Below are positions 35,541 to 44,442 of a DNA stretch of 64,000 bases, one piece after another. The stretch lies in contig NZ_JAXBME010000001.1 in assembly GCF_033963835.1 (NCBI RefSeq), positions 310,001-374,000 of the forward strand, written 5' to 3'. The notes beneath the pieces are model-generated. The model saw only the letters and a program-made list of their open reading frames with translations, had not been told where the DNA came from and did not search any database. Source of the DNA: Cytobacillus sp. IB215665 (GTDB taxonomy: Bacteria > Bacillota > Bacilli > Bacillales > SM2101). Each line of letters starts with the position of its first letter. The stretch's first letter is position 1. The position numbers were made by a program, and so were the translations under genes.

Positions 35541-35569
35541 AAGGAGACTTACGATTCGTAAGTCTCCTT
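35541..35569. terminator. Bidirectional terminator between convergent genes
   Basis: AAGGAGACTTACG/CGTAAGTCTCCTT 13-bp perfect stem with a 3-nt loop between the SLH lipoprotein and SpoIID-like genes; moderate T content on both sides. Confidence 0.75.
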
Positions 35570-35605
35570 GTTTATGTTTATGAAAGTGTTTAAGCGTTCA
35601 TATTA

Positions 35606-36973
35606 TCACTTAACTTCTATTCCTGTGTAATAATGCTTTAATATTTGGTCATATGTATAGCCTGCTGAAGCCATGCTTCGTGCACCCCACTGGCTCATAC
35701 CTAGACCATGACCCCACCCGTCACCAGTAAATTGATACGCTTGAATAGATGTTGGATGAAGAGTTGTAGCCGTTTTAGTCTTTAATGTAATGTTGTCGTC
35801 AACGATTGTCTCTGTCGTATTGTCTGCTGTTTGCAACTCATAGCCGTAAAGGTTATCTACATTAGTCGTTGAGCCATCTGCAAGCATAATTTTTGCAGAT
35901 GCATCACCAGTAACCGTAAATTTGGTGCTCTTTAAGTACTCTCCAAAGATGGTGCGGAATCCATCAGAAGAGCTTGTATATGCAGGCTTTAATGAAATGG
36001 AAGATCTAGTATTTGATTGATTGTCATATACAATGGCTTCCATTTGTTGTACTGCACCAGCTATGCTTCTTTCAGTTACTGTTAATGAAAGTAAGGTGTT
36101 CTGTGCACCACCAAATAGGCTGTTAGTAATGGTTGTAGCAGGTATGCTCATGCTCCAACCATAATGAGTGTTATCTGAGTGTTGATCAAATGAATCCTCT
36201 ACAGCTCGAATATAAGGTATAGGATTTGACCAAACATCTTCACTATTTTCAGTATAACCACCACTACTAGAGTGGAAAAATGCCTGAATCGGTTCGTTGT
36301 TATATGTTGCATATATGCCATTTGTTTCAGCAATTGCTTGATTAGTCGTTGGTGCTTCGTTCGTTTTACCACCATAAACCTGACTAGCAACAGTCATGTT
36401 TAAATATTCTGATGTTTGCATTTGCGAGAACGCATAACTACGTGCTGCTACAGCTTGTGCTTTAAGAGCTTCAATTGGCCAATAAGATGGCATCTCACTC
36501 GGTACAACACCTTTGATGTAATCTTCAATATGTAATGTGTTAACTAAGTTAGGTGCTTCGTCTGTTAGCTGAGGTGTAATTGAAAACGAACCACGATACA
36601 GTACAGGCTTCGGTCCAGAACCTGTTTGAATGTTAGATATTTCTACAGCATTTTGGTCATTTTGTTCTACTTCATATAGTCCAAATCCAGAACTCGATTC
36701 GTATGAGTCACCATTAGTTGTAGCATGGACTATACCATTCTGTTTCTGGAAAATAATGTCTGTATCGTAAGGGAGAGTCGATTGATCATCTAGGTTTACA
36801 AAATGATATGACCCAAAAATTTTTGCTGAAAATGTTTTTTCTGGTAACAATTTCACCTTAATACTCGTCTCATAGAGTGGAGGTGATATACCGGCTGTCC
36901 CAGACCCAGCAGAGATGGTTGGGAGAAGAGCAATGAACATGATTGACATTATAGTGATAGCGAATTTTTTCAT
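35606..36973 (-). CDS. SpoIID/LytB-domain secreted protein
   Basis: 455 aa. Signal peptide about 1-22. The SpoIID domain runs about 150-455: LHIEDYIKGVVPSEMPSYWP, LKAQAVAARSYAF, FFHSSSGGYTENSEDVW, and the C-terminal WGHGLGMSQWGA and LKHYYTG are diagnostic. SpoIID is a lytic transglycosylase acting on denuded glycan; LytB enhances the vegetative amidase LytC, whose gene neighbours tagO in B. subtilis. The longer length, location next to tagO and lack of a membrane anchor favour a LytB-like role, with the SLH amidase at 28572 as a possible partner (inference). Ribosome site GATAGGGTG. Second gene of a two-gene minus-strand operon. Confidence 0.85.
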   Translation of the reverse strand: MKKFAITIMSIMFIALLPTISAGSGTAGISPPLYETSIKVKLLPEKTFSAKIFGSYHFVNLDDQSTLPYDTDIIFQKQNGIVHATTNGDSYESSSGFGLYEVEQNDQNAVEISNIQTGSGPKPVLYRGSFSITPQLTDEAPNLVNTLHIEDYIKGVVPSEMPSYWPIEALKAQAVAARSYAFSQMQTSEYLNMTVASQVYGGKTNEAPTTNQAIAETNGIYATYNNEPIQAFFHSSSGGYTENSEDVWSNPIPYIRAVEDSFDQHSDNTHYGWSMSIPATTITNSLFGGAQNTLLSLTVTERSIAGAVQQMEAIVYDNQSNTRSSISLKPAYTSSSDGFRTIFGEYLKSTKFTVTGDASAKIMLADGSTTNVDNLYGYELQTADNTTETIVDDNITLKTKTATTLHPTSIQAYQFTGDGWGHGLGMSQWGARSMASAGYTYDQILKHYYTGIEVK

Positions 36974-36991
36974 CGTTTTTACACCCTATCG

Positions 36992-37222
36992 TTATGAGTT
37001 ATTTTCAAGCTTGTTTTTTAATTGATCTACTTGATCTTCAAGCTCTGTCACTCTTTGTTCTAGGTTTTCTACCTTCTCACTCAATGGATTAATTTTTGAC
37101 AAAACCCATTCTACACTTGCAATGACAGGCTCTGTATTAGCAGCAGTCTTAACTGTAAATATTGATAGTGCAAGCATACTAGTTACACAGATTGTTAAAA
37201 TCGATTTCTTAGAGAATTTCAT
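36992..37222 (-). CDS. Small exported coiled-coil protein
   Basis: 76 aa. Signal peptide about 1-28 (KKSILTICVTSMLALSIF, ends TAA), then a short segment VEWVLSKINPLSEK and a heptad coiled coil to the end (VENLEQRVTELEDQVDQLK). No known domain recognised. Ribosome site AGGAGG in good position. It ends 18 bp before the SpoIID/LytB-like gene, so the two are probably co-transcribed. The coiled coil resembles in kind the one ahead of the SLH domains in the lipoprotein at 34695, but homology cannot be shown by eye. Function unknown. Confidence 0.75.
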   Translation of the reverse strand: MKFSKKSILTICVTSMLALSIFTVKTAANTEPVIASVEWVLSKINPLSEKVENLEQRVTELEDQVDQLKNKLENNS

Positions 37223-37531
37223 TTTTTATTTCCTCCTAGTAGATAATGGTCAAAAAATGAAAGATTTGCACGAATATTATTATAGCAAAGAATTGAGGAC
37301 CTGAGTTTCACTATTTTTAGTGAATGTTATAAAAATAGCAGTAAACTGTTAAAAATAGTTGCTTAGTATTCTATTTATCTTGTAAAGTAGTTATGATATA
37401 ATGCAATTTGTATAACTAGAAAAAAAGATAGAAAATATACTTAAATTTAGAATTAATTGTAATTTTTTATGTAAAAAAAGAAGATAGTTTTGAATGAAAT
37501 TGGGCAACATATATTACTAAGGAGGGTCTAC
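37223..37531. other. Divergent AT-rich region upstream of tagO
   Basis: Holds the divergent promoters for the minus-strand coiled-coil/SpoIID operon and tagO. TATAAT occurs at 37396-37401, but no convincing -35 partner is visible. Confidence 0.4.
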
Positions 37532-38590
37532 ATGATTTATTTGACCTCATTGATTTGTTTAATAATCTCCATATTGATTACGCCACTTGTCAAGAAATTT
37601 GCGTATAAAATTGGAGCAACAGATCGTCCGAATCAGCGCAAAGTACATCAAAAAATCATGCCGCGTTTAGGTGGCTTAGCGATATATATAAGTTTTCTAA
37701 TCGGTGTGTTGATTTTACGACCTCAAGATGAATTTCAATTAGCTATACTTATCGGTAGTGCAATTATTATCCTCACAGGAGTATTAGATGATGTATTTGA
37801 ATTGTCTGCGAAGATAAAATTAGGTGGACAGTTATTAGCTGCCGGTGTTGTTGTATTAGGTGGTGTACAAGTTGAATTCATCAACTTACCATTCGGTGGT
37901 GAATTAGAATTTGGATGGTTCAGTATCCCGTTAACAATACTTTGGATTGTCGGCATCACGAATGCCATTAACTTAATCGATGGTCTTGATGGTCTAGCTG
38001 CAGGAGTATCTGCTATCGCCTTGATTACAATTACTGGAATGGCAATGATTAAAGGGGATATATTTGTTGTTAGTATTGGGTTAATTATGCTAGGAAGTAT
38101 TTTAGGCTTTCTATTCTATAATTTCCATCCGGCAAAAATATTTATGGGTGATACAGGAGCGTTATTCCTTGGTTATATGATAGCTGTTCTATCACTACTA
38201 GGATTTAAAAACGTTACATTTATCTCCTTGATTGTGCCAATCATTGTGTTAGGTGTACCGATTTCAGATACATTCTTTGCGATCATTCGTCGAATCGTAA
38301 ATAAAAAACCGTTATCTGCACCTGATAAATCACACTTACATCATTGCTTGTTACGACTAGGATATAGTCACAGACAAACAGTTCTTGTTATTTACGGTAT
38401 TAGTGCCATGTTTGGAGTTGCTGCTGTTATTTTCTCACAAGTAACGATATGGTATGCACTCGTCATTATTTCAGTGCTATTACTTGTTGTGGAACTATTC
38501 GTTGAAAAGATCGGCTTAATTGGTGAAAATTATCGTCCACTAATTAATTTCATTCGCGGCATTTTATATGCACCGAATGTAAAAAAATAA
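37532..38590 (+). CDS. tagO: Undecaprenyl-phosphate GlcNAc-1-phosphate transferase TagO
   Basis: 352 aa integral membrane enzyme of the MraY/WecA family; transfers GlcNAc-1-P from UDP-GlcNAc to undecaprenyl phosphate, starting teichoic acid or other secondary wall polymer synthesis. Motifs: DRPNQRKVHQ, DDVFEL (Mg-binding DD), NAINLIDGLDGLAAG, FMGDTGALFLGY and the loop HLHHCLLRLGYSHRQ. About ten to eleven membrane helices. Length close to B. subtilis TagO (358). Start chosen at ATG 37532 after AAGGAGGG; the open frame extends to 37490 without conservation. Its position beside LCP genes and yvyE matches B. subtilis. Terminator at 38605. Confidence 0.93.
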   Translation: MIYLTSLICLIISILITPLVKKFAYKIGATDRPNQRKVHQKIMPRLGGLAIYISFLIGVLILRPQDEFQLAILIGSAIIILTGVLDDVFELSAKIKLGGQLLAAGVVVLGGVQVEFINLPFGGELEFGWFSIPLTILWIVGITNAINLIDGLDGLAAGVSAIALITITGMAMIKGDIFVVSIGLIMLGSILGFLFYNFHPAKIFMGDTGALFLGYMIAVLSLLGFKNVTFISLIVPIIVLGVPISDTFFAIIRRIVNKKPLSAPDKSHLHHCLLRLGYSHRQTVLVIYGISAMFGVAAVIFSQVTIWYALVIISVLLLVVELFVEKIGLIGENYRPLINFIRGILYAPNVKK

Positions 38591-38604
38591 TTAATAATAA
38601 AGTA

Positions 38605-38657
38605 GAGGATGACTATGATCTAACCCGATGGGCATGATCATAGTCATCCTCTTTTTT
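38605..38657 (+). terminator. Rho-independent terminator of tagO
   Basis: A 16-bp perfect stem (38605-38620 with 38636-38651), loop 15 nt, then TTTTTT. Confidence 0.85.
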
Positions 38658-38782
38658 GGCTTATTTTATAAAGACTGTTTTCATTCATAGGTTCGAATTT
38701 TTAACATTATTTATCTTGTCTATTTTTATTAAAAAAGCAACTAAGCTTACGAAAAGAGCAGACCTAAACAAGTGAAAATAAA

Positions 38783-38819
38783 ACAGCTCTACTCGTCGAA
38801 TATGGACGAGTAGAGCTGT
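38783..38819 (-). terminator. Terminator of the downstream LCP gene (minus strand)
   Basis: ACAGCTCTACTCGTC pairs perfectly with GACGAGTAGAGCTGT across a 7-nt loop; on the minus strand TTTTATTTTC follows. Confidence 0.8.
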
Positions 38820-38824
38820 GTATC

Positions 38825-39859
38825 TTAATTATTATCAGACGATTGTTGCTCGTTGTTTACAACTGAATCATTTGTAGTATTATCTGCGTTCACATTCAAA
38901 TGTGTTTTTAATTCTTGCTTAATATTTTCTAATTGCTGATCATCTAGATCATAATAATAAATACCGTCAATCATTGCATTACTACCTTGTAATTGGAGAT
39001 TATCAATTGTAAAGCTTGATGTCGCATAATCATAGAAAGAAATCATCTCGTCAAAGGTTAAGTTTGTTTTAATGTTATTACCAAGTGCTTCGATGATTGC
39101 ACTATATTTTGTAACTGAACCTAATGAAGCTGCTTTTTCAGCAATTGCTTTCATTACGAGCTGCTGGCGTTCACCGCGCTTTAAGTCAGAGTCAATTTTT
39201 CTCGTTCGAGCTAAAGCAAGTGCTTCTTCACCGTTAAGTGTTTGTAGCCCTTGTTCAAGATAAATTGCACCTTTACGATCTTGACTGTCTTGCTCAGAAA
39301 ACGTAATTGGAACATCGACTTCAATACCATCAAGTGCGTCAACTAAATCAACGAATGCGTTGAAATTTAATTTTACAAAGTAATCAACTGGAATATCAAG
39401 TAAGTTCTCGACTGTTTCAACCGCACCGTCAGTTCCACCGAAAGCATGTGCATGATTTATTTTGTCATTATATCCTACTGAAGGGATATAAACATATGAA
39501 TCTCTCGGAATACTTAATAGTTTTACAGACTTTTCTTCCTCGTTAAATGTAGCTAGTAATAAAGCATCTGTTCTACTATTACCACTACCTCTTGCTTCAC
39601 TATCATCTACACCCATAAATAGAATTGAAATATTATCTGCTTTTGGGTGTACGACTTCTTCGCGTTTTTCTGATTTTTCGCCTCTGACTAATTCTTCATT
39701 GGCCTCATTAGCAGCTGATTGTGCTTGGTTTAATAAAATTGAACCGTATGTTGATACGCCTAATATAATCACTAATAATGGGATAGTAAAAAGATATATT
39801 ATTCTTCTTCGCTTCTTTTTGCGATGCTTTAACTTAAGATAGCGTCTATCATTATTCAT
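38825..39859 (-). CDS. LytR-CpsA-Psr (LCP) family wall-polymer transferase
   Basis: 344 aa. Short cytoplasmic basic N-terminus (KLKHRKKKRRR), one signal-anchor helix (about 18-40), then the LCP domain (about 80-310) outside the membrane. Key motifs: DNISILFMGVDD, LLSIPRDSYVYIP (Arg for pyrophosphate binding), VKLNFNAFVDLVDALDGIEV and ALARTRKIDSDLKRGERQQ. LCP enzymes move lipid-linked polymers onto peptidoglycan. Paralogue of the gene at 40203 and near tagO, as TagTUV genes are in B. subtilis. Ribosome site AAAGGAG. The C-terminus is Asn/Asp/Ser-rich. Confidence 0.9.
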   Translation of the reverse strand: MNNDRRYLKLKHRKKKRRRIIYLFTIPLLVIILGVSTYGSILLNQAQSAANEANEELVRGEKSEKREEVVHPKADNISILFMGVDDSEARGSGNSRTDALLLATFNEEEKSVKLLSIPRDSYVYIPSVGYNDKINHAHAFGGTDGAVETVENLLDIPVDYFVKLNFNAFVDLVDALDGIEVDVPITFSEQDSQDRKGAIYLEQGLQTLNGEEALALARTRKIDSDLKRGERQQLVMKAIAEKAASLGSVTKYSAIIEALGNNIKTNLTFDEMISFYDYATSSFTIDNLQLQGSNAMIDGIYYYDLDDQQLENIKQELKTHLNVNADNTTNDSVVNNEQQSSDNN

Positions 39860-40202
39860 AGCATTCTACTCCTTTAAGTTATAAAGATTGTTCGAATGGG
39901 CACAAACAAAGTCTAGAAAAAGAGCCACTATATAAAATAATCGTGGCTACTGTTGATTTCAAAAAAAGTATAACAGCTTCCATTGTACCTTTTTTTTAAA
40001 GTCTCGTAAATGGGGAAAATTAGTAACATGTAAAGCTAATATTATTCATAGCCAACTAACATGTCATACTTCTAGGTGCTGTTAGTGGCTATATGTTGTT
40101 CCGACTGGTTGCCCAAAACGTAAGCCACTATATTTAGTATAACATGTTAGTGGTTGGTTCTAATATCCAATATTTAGGATATGGTTTGAACGTTGAAATA
40201 AA
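39860..40202. other. Gene-free region between two LCP genes, with palindromic repeats
   Basis: Contains a ~107-bp imperfect palindrome (40051-40157) and a shorter AGCCAC...GTGGCT inverted repeat near 39929-39954. No coding sequence. It should also contain the promoter of the 39859-38825 LCP gene. Confidence 0.55.
40051..40157. repeat. Long imperfect palindrome
   Basis: Outer arms CCAACTAACATGTCATACT (40052-40070) and AGTATAACATGTTAGTGG (40136-40153) are near-complementary. Inside, TTAGTGGCTATAT and AAGCCACTATAT form a second inverted pair. AAGCCACTATATT recurs at 42057, pointing to a dispersed element. Confidence 0.5.
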
Positions 40203-41210
40203 TCATTGGTCGTTATCCGAGCTATCGCTGCTAGGAGACTCATTGTCTTCTAGATGATCCTGCAGTTCTTTTTTTACTTCTTCTAAATAAGCTTCATCTA
40301 ATTCAAAAATATATGCTGCTCCAGCTGTTGAATCGTACCCTTGTAGCTGAAGTGTCTCGATCGTAAGATTAGACGAGGCATATTTGTATAATGAAGTGAT
40401 TTCAGAAAAAGTAGTAAAATTATGCTTTAAGTTGTCTCCAAGTGCTTCAATCATCGTCCCATATTTCGTAATTGAACCGAGTGAAGCGGCTTTATCAATA
40501 ATCGCCTCAATAATAAGCTGTTGACGTTTACCACGTTCAAAATCATTATCAAGCTTCCTTACTCGTGCTAAGGCAAGTGCTTCCTCACCAGTTAATGTTT
40601 GCAGGCCTTTTTCTATATAAATGCTATTAAGTCGATCCTGACTATCTTGTTCAGAAAATGTGATAGGGACATCAACTTCAATACCACCAAGTGCGTCAAC
40701 AATGGCAACAAATGCATTAAAATCTAATTTAATATAACGGTCAATCGGTAGATCAAGAAGCTGTGAAACAGTTTCAATCGTTGCTTGAGTGCCGCCATTA
40801 TGAGAATGTGTGATTTTGTCTTTCCTATCCTTATATGGAATATATACATAGGAATCACGTGGGATGTGTAAAAGCTTCACAGATTTTTTTTCTTCATTAA
40901 ATGTAGCAAGAAGTAATGCATCTACATTATTTGCATCCACCCTCGTTTCACTATTCTCTATGCCCATAATTAACAACGAAAAGTTATCTTTTTTCTTTAT
41001 ATCCGTTTCTTGTACTGGTGGAGTAGATGTATCCTCATTAGTTGGAACATCTCGTGAATTTTCGAATGCGTTTTGAGCTTTTATATATAAATTTGCACCA
41101 TAAGCAGTGGCAGCTATGATGATAATGAGCACTGGAATGATGAAATAAATAAGTCTTTTACGTCGTTTTGGTTTAACCTTTTCAGATTTATTGTCCTGAT
41201 TGTCTTTCAT
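40203..41210 (-). CDS. LytR-CpsA-Psr (LCP) family wall-polymer transferase
   Basis: 335 aa, paralogous to 38825-39859. Basic cytoplasmic N-terminus (KVKPKRRKR), signal-anchor helix about 18-40, LCP domain about 75-300 with NFSLLIMGIENSE, LLHIPRDSYVYIP, IKLDFNAFVAIVDALGGIEV and ALARVRKLDNDFERGKRQQ. Same predicted reaction: transfer of undecaprenyl-linked polymer to peptidoglycan. Ribosome site GGGTGAGGG. It starts 32 bp after the yvyE stop on the same strand, so the two are probably one transcript, matching the yvyE-yvhJ order I recall from B. subtilis. Confidence 0.9.
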   Translation of the reverse strand: MKDNQDNKSEKVKPKRRKRLIYFIIPVLIIIIAATAYGANLYIKAQNAFENSRDVPTNEDTSTPPVQETDIKKKDNFSLLIMGIENSETRVDANNVDALLLATFNEEKKSVKLLHIPRDSYVYIPYKDRKDKITHSHNGGTQATIETVSQLLDLPIDRYIKLDFNAFVAIVDALGGIEVDVPITFSEQDSQDRLNSIYIEKGLQTLTGEEALALARVRKLDNDFERGKRQQLIIEAIIDKAASLGSITKYGTMIEALGDNLKHNFTTFSEITSLYKYASSNLTIETLQLQGYDSTAGAAYIFELDEAYLEEVKKELQDHLEDNESPSSDSSDNDQ

Positions 41211-41241
41211 TCCCTCACCCTTCTTCGTTTCGTATGATTGC

Positions 41242-41880
41242 TCATATTATAACGGTCTCCTCTAAATATGTGCTTATGCCCTCAGAGATGACAGCTTTAC
41301 CATTCGTTAAATCTGTCATCCATTCTATAAATTGTTGCTTTTGATCTTCTTCTACATATACCTCAATATCAACATCTTCTAAATAGTGAATTTCCTTTAG
41401 CTTGTATATTGAAGACCGCAACTCATTTTCAAGCTTGCCAAGCCAATTATAATCAATTTTAGTGTGCATAACACGCATCAGCGTTCTTTCGACAATACCC
41501 GTCGCTTGAAGCCCCTCCGATACTGCTTTTCCATAAGCTCTAACAAGTCCCCCTGCACCAAGCTTAATTCCACCAAAATAACGAGTGACAACGACGACGG
41601 TATCTTTTAGGCCCTTCTTCTTCAGCACTTCAAGCATCGGTACACCTGCTGTGCCACTAGGCTCGCCATCATCGTTTGCTTTTTGAATCTGATCTCTTTC
41701 ACCAATTAAGTATGCAGAACAATTATGAGAAGCATTCCAATGCTGCTTCTTAATATCTTGTATATATTGTTGCGCTTCTCCATCATCGGTTACTCGCTTT
41801 ACGTGACAGATAAAGCGGGATTTTTGAATCGTAATTTCATGTTCTCCATTTCCCTTTACGGTATAATACTTTTGTAACAA
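41242..41880 (-). CDS. yvyE: YigZ/IMPACT-family protein YvyE
   Basis: 212 aa, YigZ family: N-terminal IMPACT (UPF0029) domain about 1-125 (ITIQKSRFICHVKRV, NDDGEPSGTAG, VTRYFGGIKLGAGGLVRAYG) and a C-terminal ferredoxin-like DUF1949 domain. Homologues bind RNA or ribosome-associated factors; the exact role is uncertain. The start is TTG at 41880, fixed by AGGAGGG 8 nt upstream on the minus strand and by no better codon. Divergent from degS, as in B. subtilis. Confidence 0.9.
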   Translation of the reverse strand: MLQKYYTVKGNGEHEITIQKSRFICHVKRVTDDGEAQQYIQDIKKQHWNASHNCSAYLIGERDQIQKANDDGEPSGTAGVPMLEVLKKKGLKDTVVVVTRYFGGIKLGAGGLVRAYGKAVSEGLQATGIVERTLMRVMHTKIDYNWLGKLENELRSSIYKLKEIHYLEDVDIEVYVEEDQKQQFIEWMTDLTNGKAVISEGISTYLEETVII

Positions 41881-42587
41881 ACTGAAAACCCTCCTGATTA
41901 TGCCTTCTCATGCTAACTTATATATTAATTTTAGGCTATTTTCGCATTAATGTTGTTTCAAACTAGCGCTTACGGTTATCCTCTACTCCAAAGATTGACA
42001 GCCCCATTTAGTAACATTATTTTAATAAAGAGCCTGATTTTATGTAGCGCTTTCGTCAACAAGCCACTATATTCATTATAAAACGACAACAATTTCACAG
42101 CAAATAACTGTGTCCAATTCATGCAAAGAAAAACAGCATATCAAATAATTGGTGAACAGGAATATTTTACTATACATTTTCCAATTTGTATAAATTTTAT
42201 TAAGAAATGTAGCCAAAAAAAGCGAATGTTGTCGTTTGTTAAATGGGACAATATACTTGTTTACTCCATGATATAATGGGAAGTAAGAGGCCTTTTACAA
42301 CACAATTTGACATTGTGTATACATAAATTGCTAATTTAATGATCAAAAGTCCTGAAAAGTAAATGTGGTGGTTTACTTATCGGACGAGAGTATGAGGTTA
42401 CAAGTTGATTGCTTCGTTGACCCCTACTTCAACAATGGGACTTTTCAATCAGTGGCGTATACGTTCCACCTACCCATTGCTCAAGCTCTATGAATGAGTT
42501 TGCATAAGAAACAAAAAGACCATGCTAATTACATCCCATGGCAAAATATAGGTCATCCCTACTTATATTATTTGACAAGGAGGCACA
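41881..42587. other. Gene-free divergent region between yvyE and degS
   Basis: Holds a reverse-oriented MITE-like copy (41934-42034), an AAGCCACTATATT element (42057) shared with 40132, and an AAGTAAA/TTTACTT hairpin near 42358-42379. The degS-degU promoter should be here, but I cannot single it out. Confidence 0.5.
41934..42034 (-). repeat. MITE-like repeat, reverse orientation, short
   Basis: Begins GGCTATTTTCGCATTAATG, the exact type expected for the right end read on the other strand, and closes with AATAAAGAGCC. 101 bp, so probably internally deleted. Confidence 0.55.
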
Positions 42588-43727
42588 ATGACAAAGAAAA
42601 TTGACACCAAAGCACTAGACAAAATACTAGAAAGAATGATTGAAACTGTCGATAATAGTAAAGGCGAAATTTTTCGAATAAGTGAGCAATCTAGAACGGA
42701 GTATGAAAAATTAGTCGAAGAATTATCTAATACGCGTGTTCTTGTAAACGAAGTGATTGAAGATGGAGACAAGTTAGACACACATGAAAAGTTCGCAAGA
42801 CAACGCTTAGTTGAGGTAAGTAAGCATTTCGAGAAGTATAGTGAAAGTCAGGTTCGTGAGGCCTACGAACAAGCACATGCGTTACAGATGAACCTTTCCA
42901 TGATTCGTGAACGTGAAAAGCAGCTTAGAGATCGTCGTGATGATCTAGAGAGAAGAATATTAAACTTAAGAGAAACGATTGAACGAGCCGATCACCTTAT
43001 AGGGCAAATTACTGTTGTTCTACATTATTTACATAGTGATTTTCGTCAAGTAGGTGAAATTTTAGAAGACGCCATCCAAAAGCAAGATTTCGGATTAAGG
43101 ATCATCGAAGGGCAGGAGGAAGAGCGGAAACGGTTATCACGTGAAATTCATGATGGACCAGCTCAAATGCTTGCAAATGTCATGATGAGATCCGAGTTAA
43201 TAGATCGCTTGTATCACGAACGTGGAGGCGAGGAAGCATTAAAGGAGATTCGCGACTTGCGAATAATGGTTCGCTCAACTCTTTATGAGGTTAGAAGAAT
43301 TATTTATGACCTACGACCTATGGCTCTTGACGATTTAGGATTAGTACCTACCCTTAAAAAATACTTATCAACAGTCGAAGAGTATAATAATAATGCAAAG
43401 ATTGTATTTACTAGTATTGGCAAAGATAACAGACTACCAACTCGTTTAGAAGTCGCGCTCTTTCGTCTAGCACAAGAATCTGTTCAAAATGCGATAAAGC
43501 ACGCGGAACCAACTAAAATTCAAGTGAAAATTGAGATTAGAGCAAAAGATGTTATACTGATCATTAAAGATGACGGCAAAGGCTTTAATATTGATCATAA
43601 AAAGGAAAATGCATTTGGGCTAATTGGAATGAAAGAACGCGTAGACCTGCTAGAAGGAGAAATGTCGGTTGATTCCAAAATCGGTGGAGGCACGCTTATA
43701 ATGATTAGGATTCCAGTTACGAATTAA
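42588..43727 (+). CDS. degS: Sensor histidine kinase DegS
   Basis: 379 aa cytoplasmic kinase, no membrane segment. The N-terminal coiled-coil sensor region (about 1-175) is followed by a HisKA_3 box with H188 ([14 protein letters not shown]) and a HATPase domain (about 275-378; [50 protein letters not shown]). DegS phosphorylates DegU, controlling exoenzyme production, competence and motility. Length and motif positions match B. subtilis DegS. Strong ribosome site AAGGAGG. Followed 28 bp later by degU. Confidence 0.95.
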   Translation: MTKKIDTKALDKILERMIETVDNSKGEIFRISEQSRTEYEKLVEELSNTRVLVNEVIEDGDKLDTHEKFARQRLVEVSKHFEKYSESQVREAYEQAHALQMNLSMIREREKQLRDRRDDLERRILNLRETIERADHLIGQITVVLHYLHSDFRQVGEILEDAIQKQDFGLRIIEGQEEERKRLSREIHDGPAQMLANVMMRSELIDRLYHERGGEEALKEIRDLRIMVRSTLYEVRRIIYDLRPMALDDLGLVPTLKKYLSTVEEYNNNAKIVFTSIGKDNRLPTRLEVALFRLAQESVQNAIKHAEPTKIQVKIEIRAKDVILIIKDDGKGFNIDHKKENAFGLIGMKERVDLLEGEMSVDSKIGGGTLIMIRIPVTN

Positions 43728-43755
43728 TCAGCTCACAAATATGGGGAGGATTACG

Positions 43756-44442
43756 ATGAAGACAAAAATAGTAATTATAGATGATCATCAATTATTTCGC
43801 GAAGGTGTAAAAAGGATTTTGGATTTTGAAGATAGCTTTGAAGTAGTAGCCGAAGGAAGCGATGGTAATGAAGCTTTATCACTCGTAGAAACATATAATC
43901 CAGACGTTGTCTTAATGGATATAAATATGCCAATCGTAAATGGTGTAGAAGCAACAAAGCTACTTACCGAGGAAAAAACTGAAGCAAAGGTAATTATCCT
44001 ATCGATTCATGATGATGAAAGCTATGTTATGCACGCTTTAAAAACTGGCGCACGCGGCTATTTATTAAAGGAAATGGATGCTGATGCACTTGTTGAAGCT
44101 GTGAAAGTGGTTGCTGACGGAGGATCATATTTACATCCGAAGGTGACGCATAACCTCGTTAATGAATTTCGCCGTTTAGCTGAAGGTGGACAATCAAGTA
44201 TGGTTAGTACATTGCAGAAAACAGAAATTCGCCGTCCATTACATATACTTACTAGACGTGAATGCGAAGTGCTTCAATTATTAGCAGACGGGAAAAGCAA
44301 TCGTGGAGTTGGTGAAGCGTTGTTTATTAGTGAAAAAACCGTTAAAAACCACGTTAGTAATATTTTACAAAAAATGAATGTAAATGATCGTACACAAGCC
44401 GTTGTCGTTGCCATTAAAAATGGATGGGTTGAAGTCCGTTAA
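43756..44442 (+). CDS. degU: Response regulator DegU
   Basis: 228 aa, NarL/LuxR-type regulator. The receiver domain has D9/D10 (IIDDHQLF), phospho-acceptor D55 (VLMDINMP) and the K in YLLKEM; the C-terminal LuxR helix-turn-helix is [16 protein letters not shown] and [13 protein letters not shown]. DegU-P controls degradative enzymes and flagellar genes; unphosphorylated DegU promotes competence. Both target sets lie downstream here. Start chosen at ATG 43756, after GGGGAGGA; an in-frame ATG at 43741 precedes that site. Terminator at 44602. Confidence 0.95.
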   Translation: MKTKIVIIDDHQLFREGVKRILDFEDSFEVVAEGSDGNEALSLVETYNPDVVLMDINMPIVNGVEATKLLTEEKTEAKVIILSIHDDESYVMHALKTGARGYLLKEMDADALVEAVKVVADGGSYLHPKVTHNLVNEFRRLAEGGQSSMVSTLQKTEIRRPLHILTRRECEVLQLLADGKSNRGVGEALFISEKTVKNHVSNILQKMNVNDRTQAVVVAIKNGWVEVR

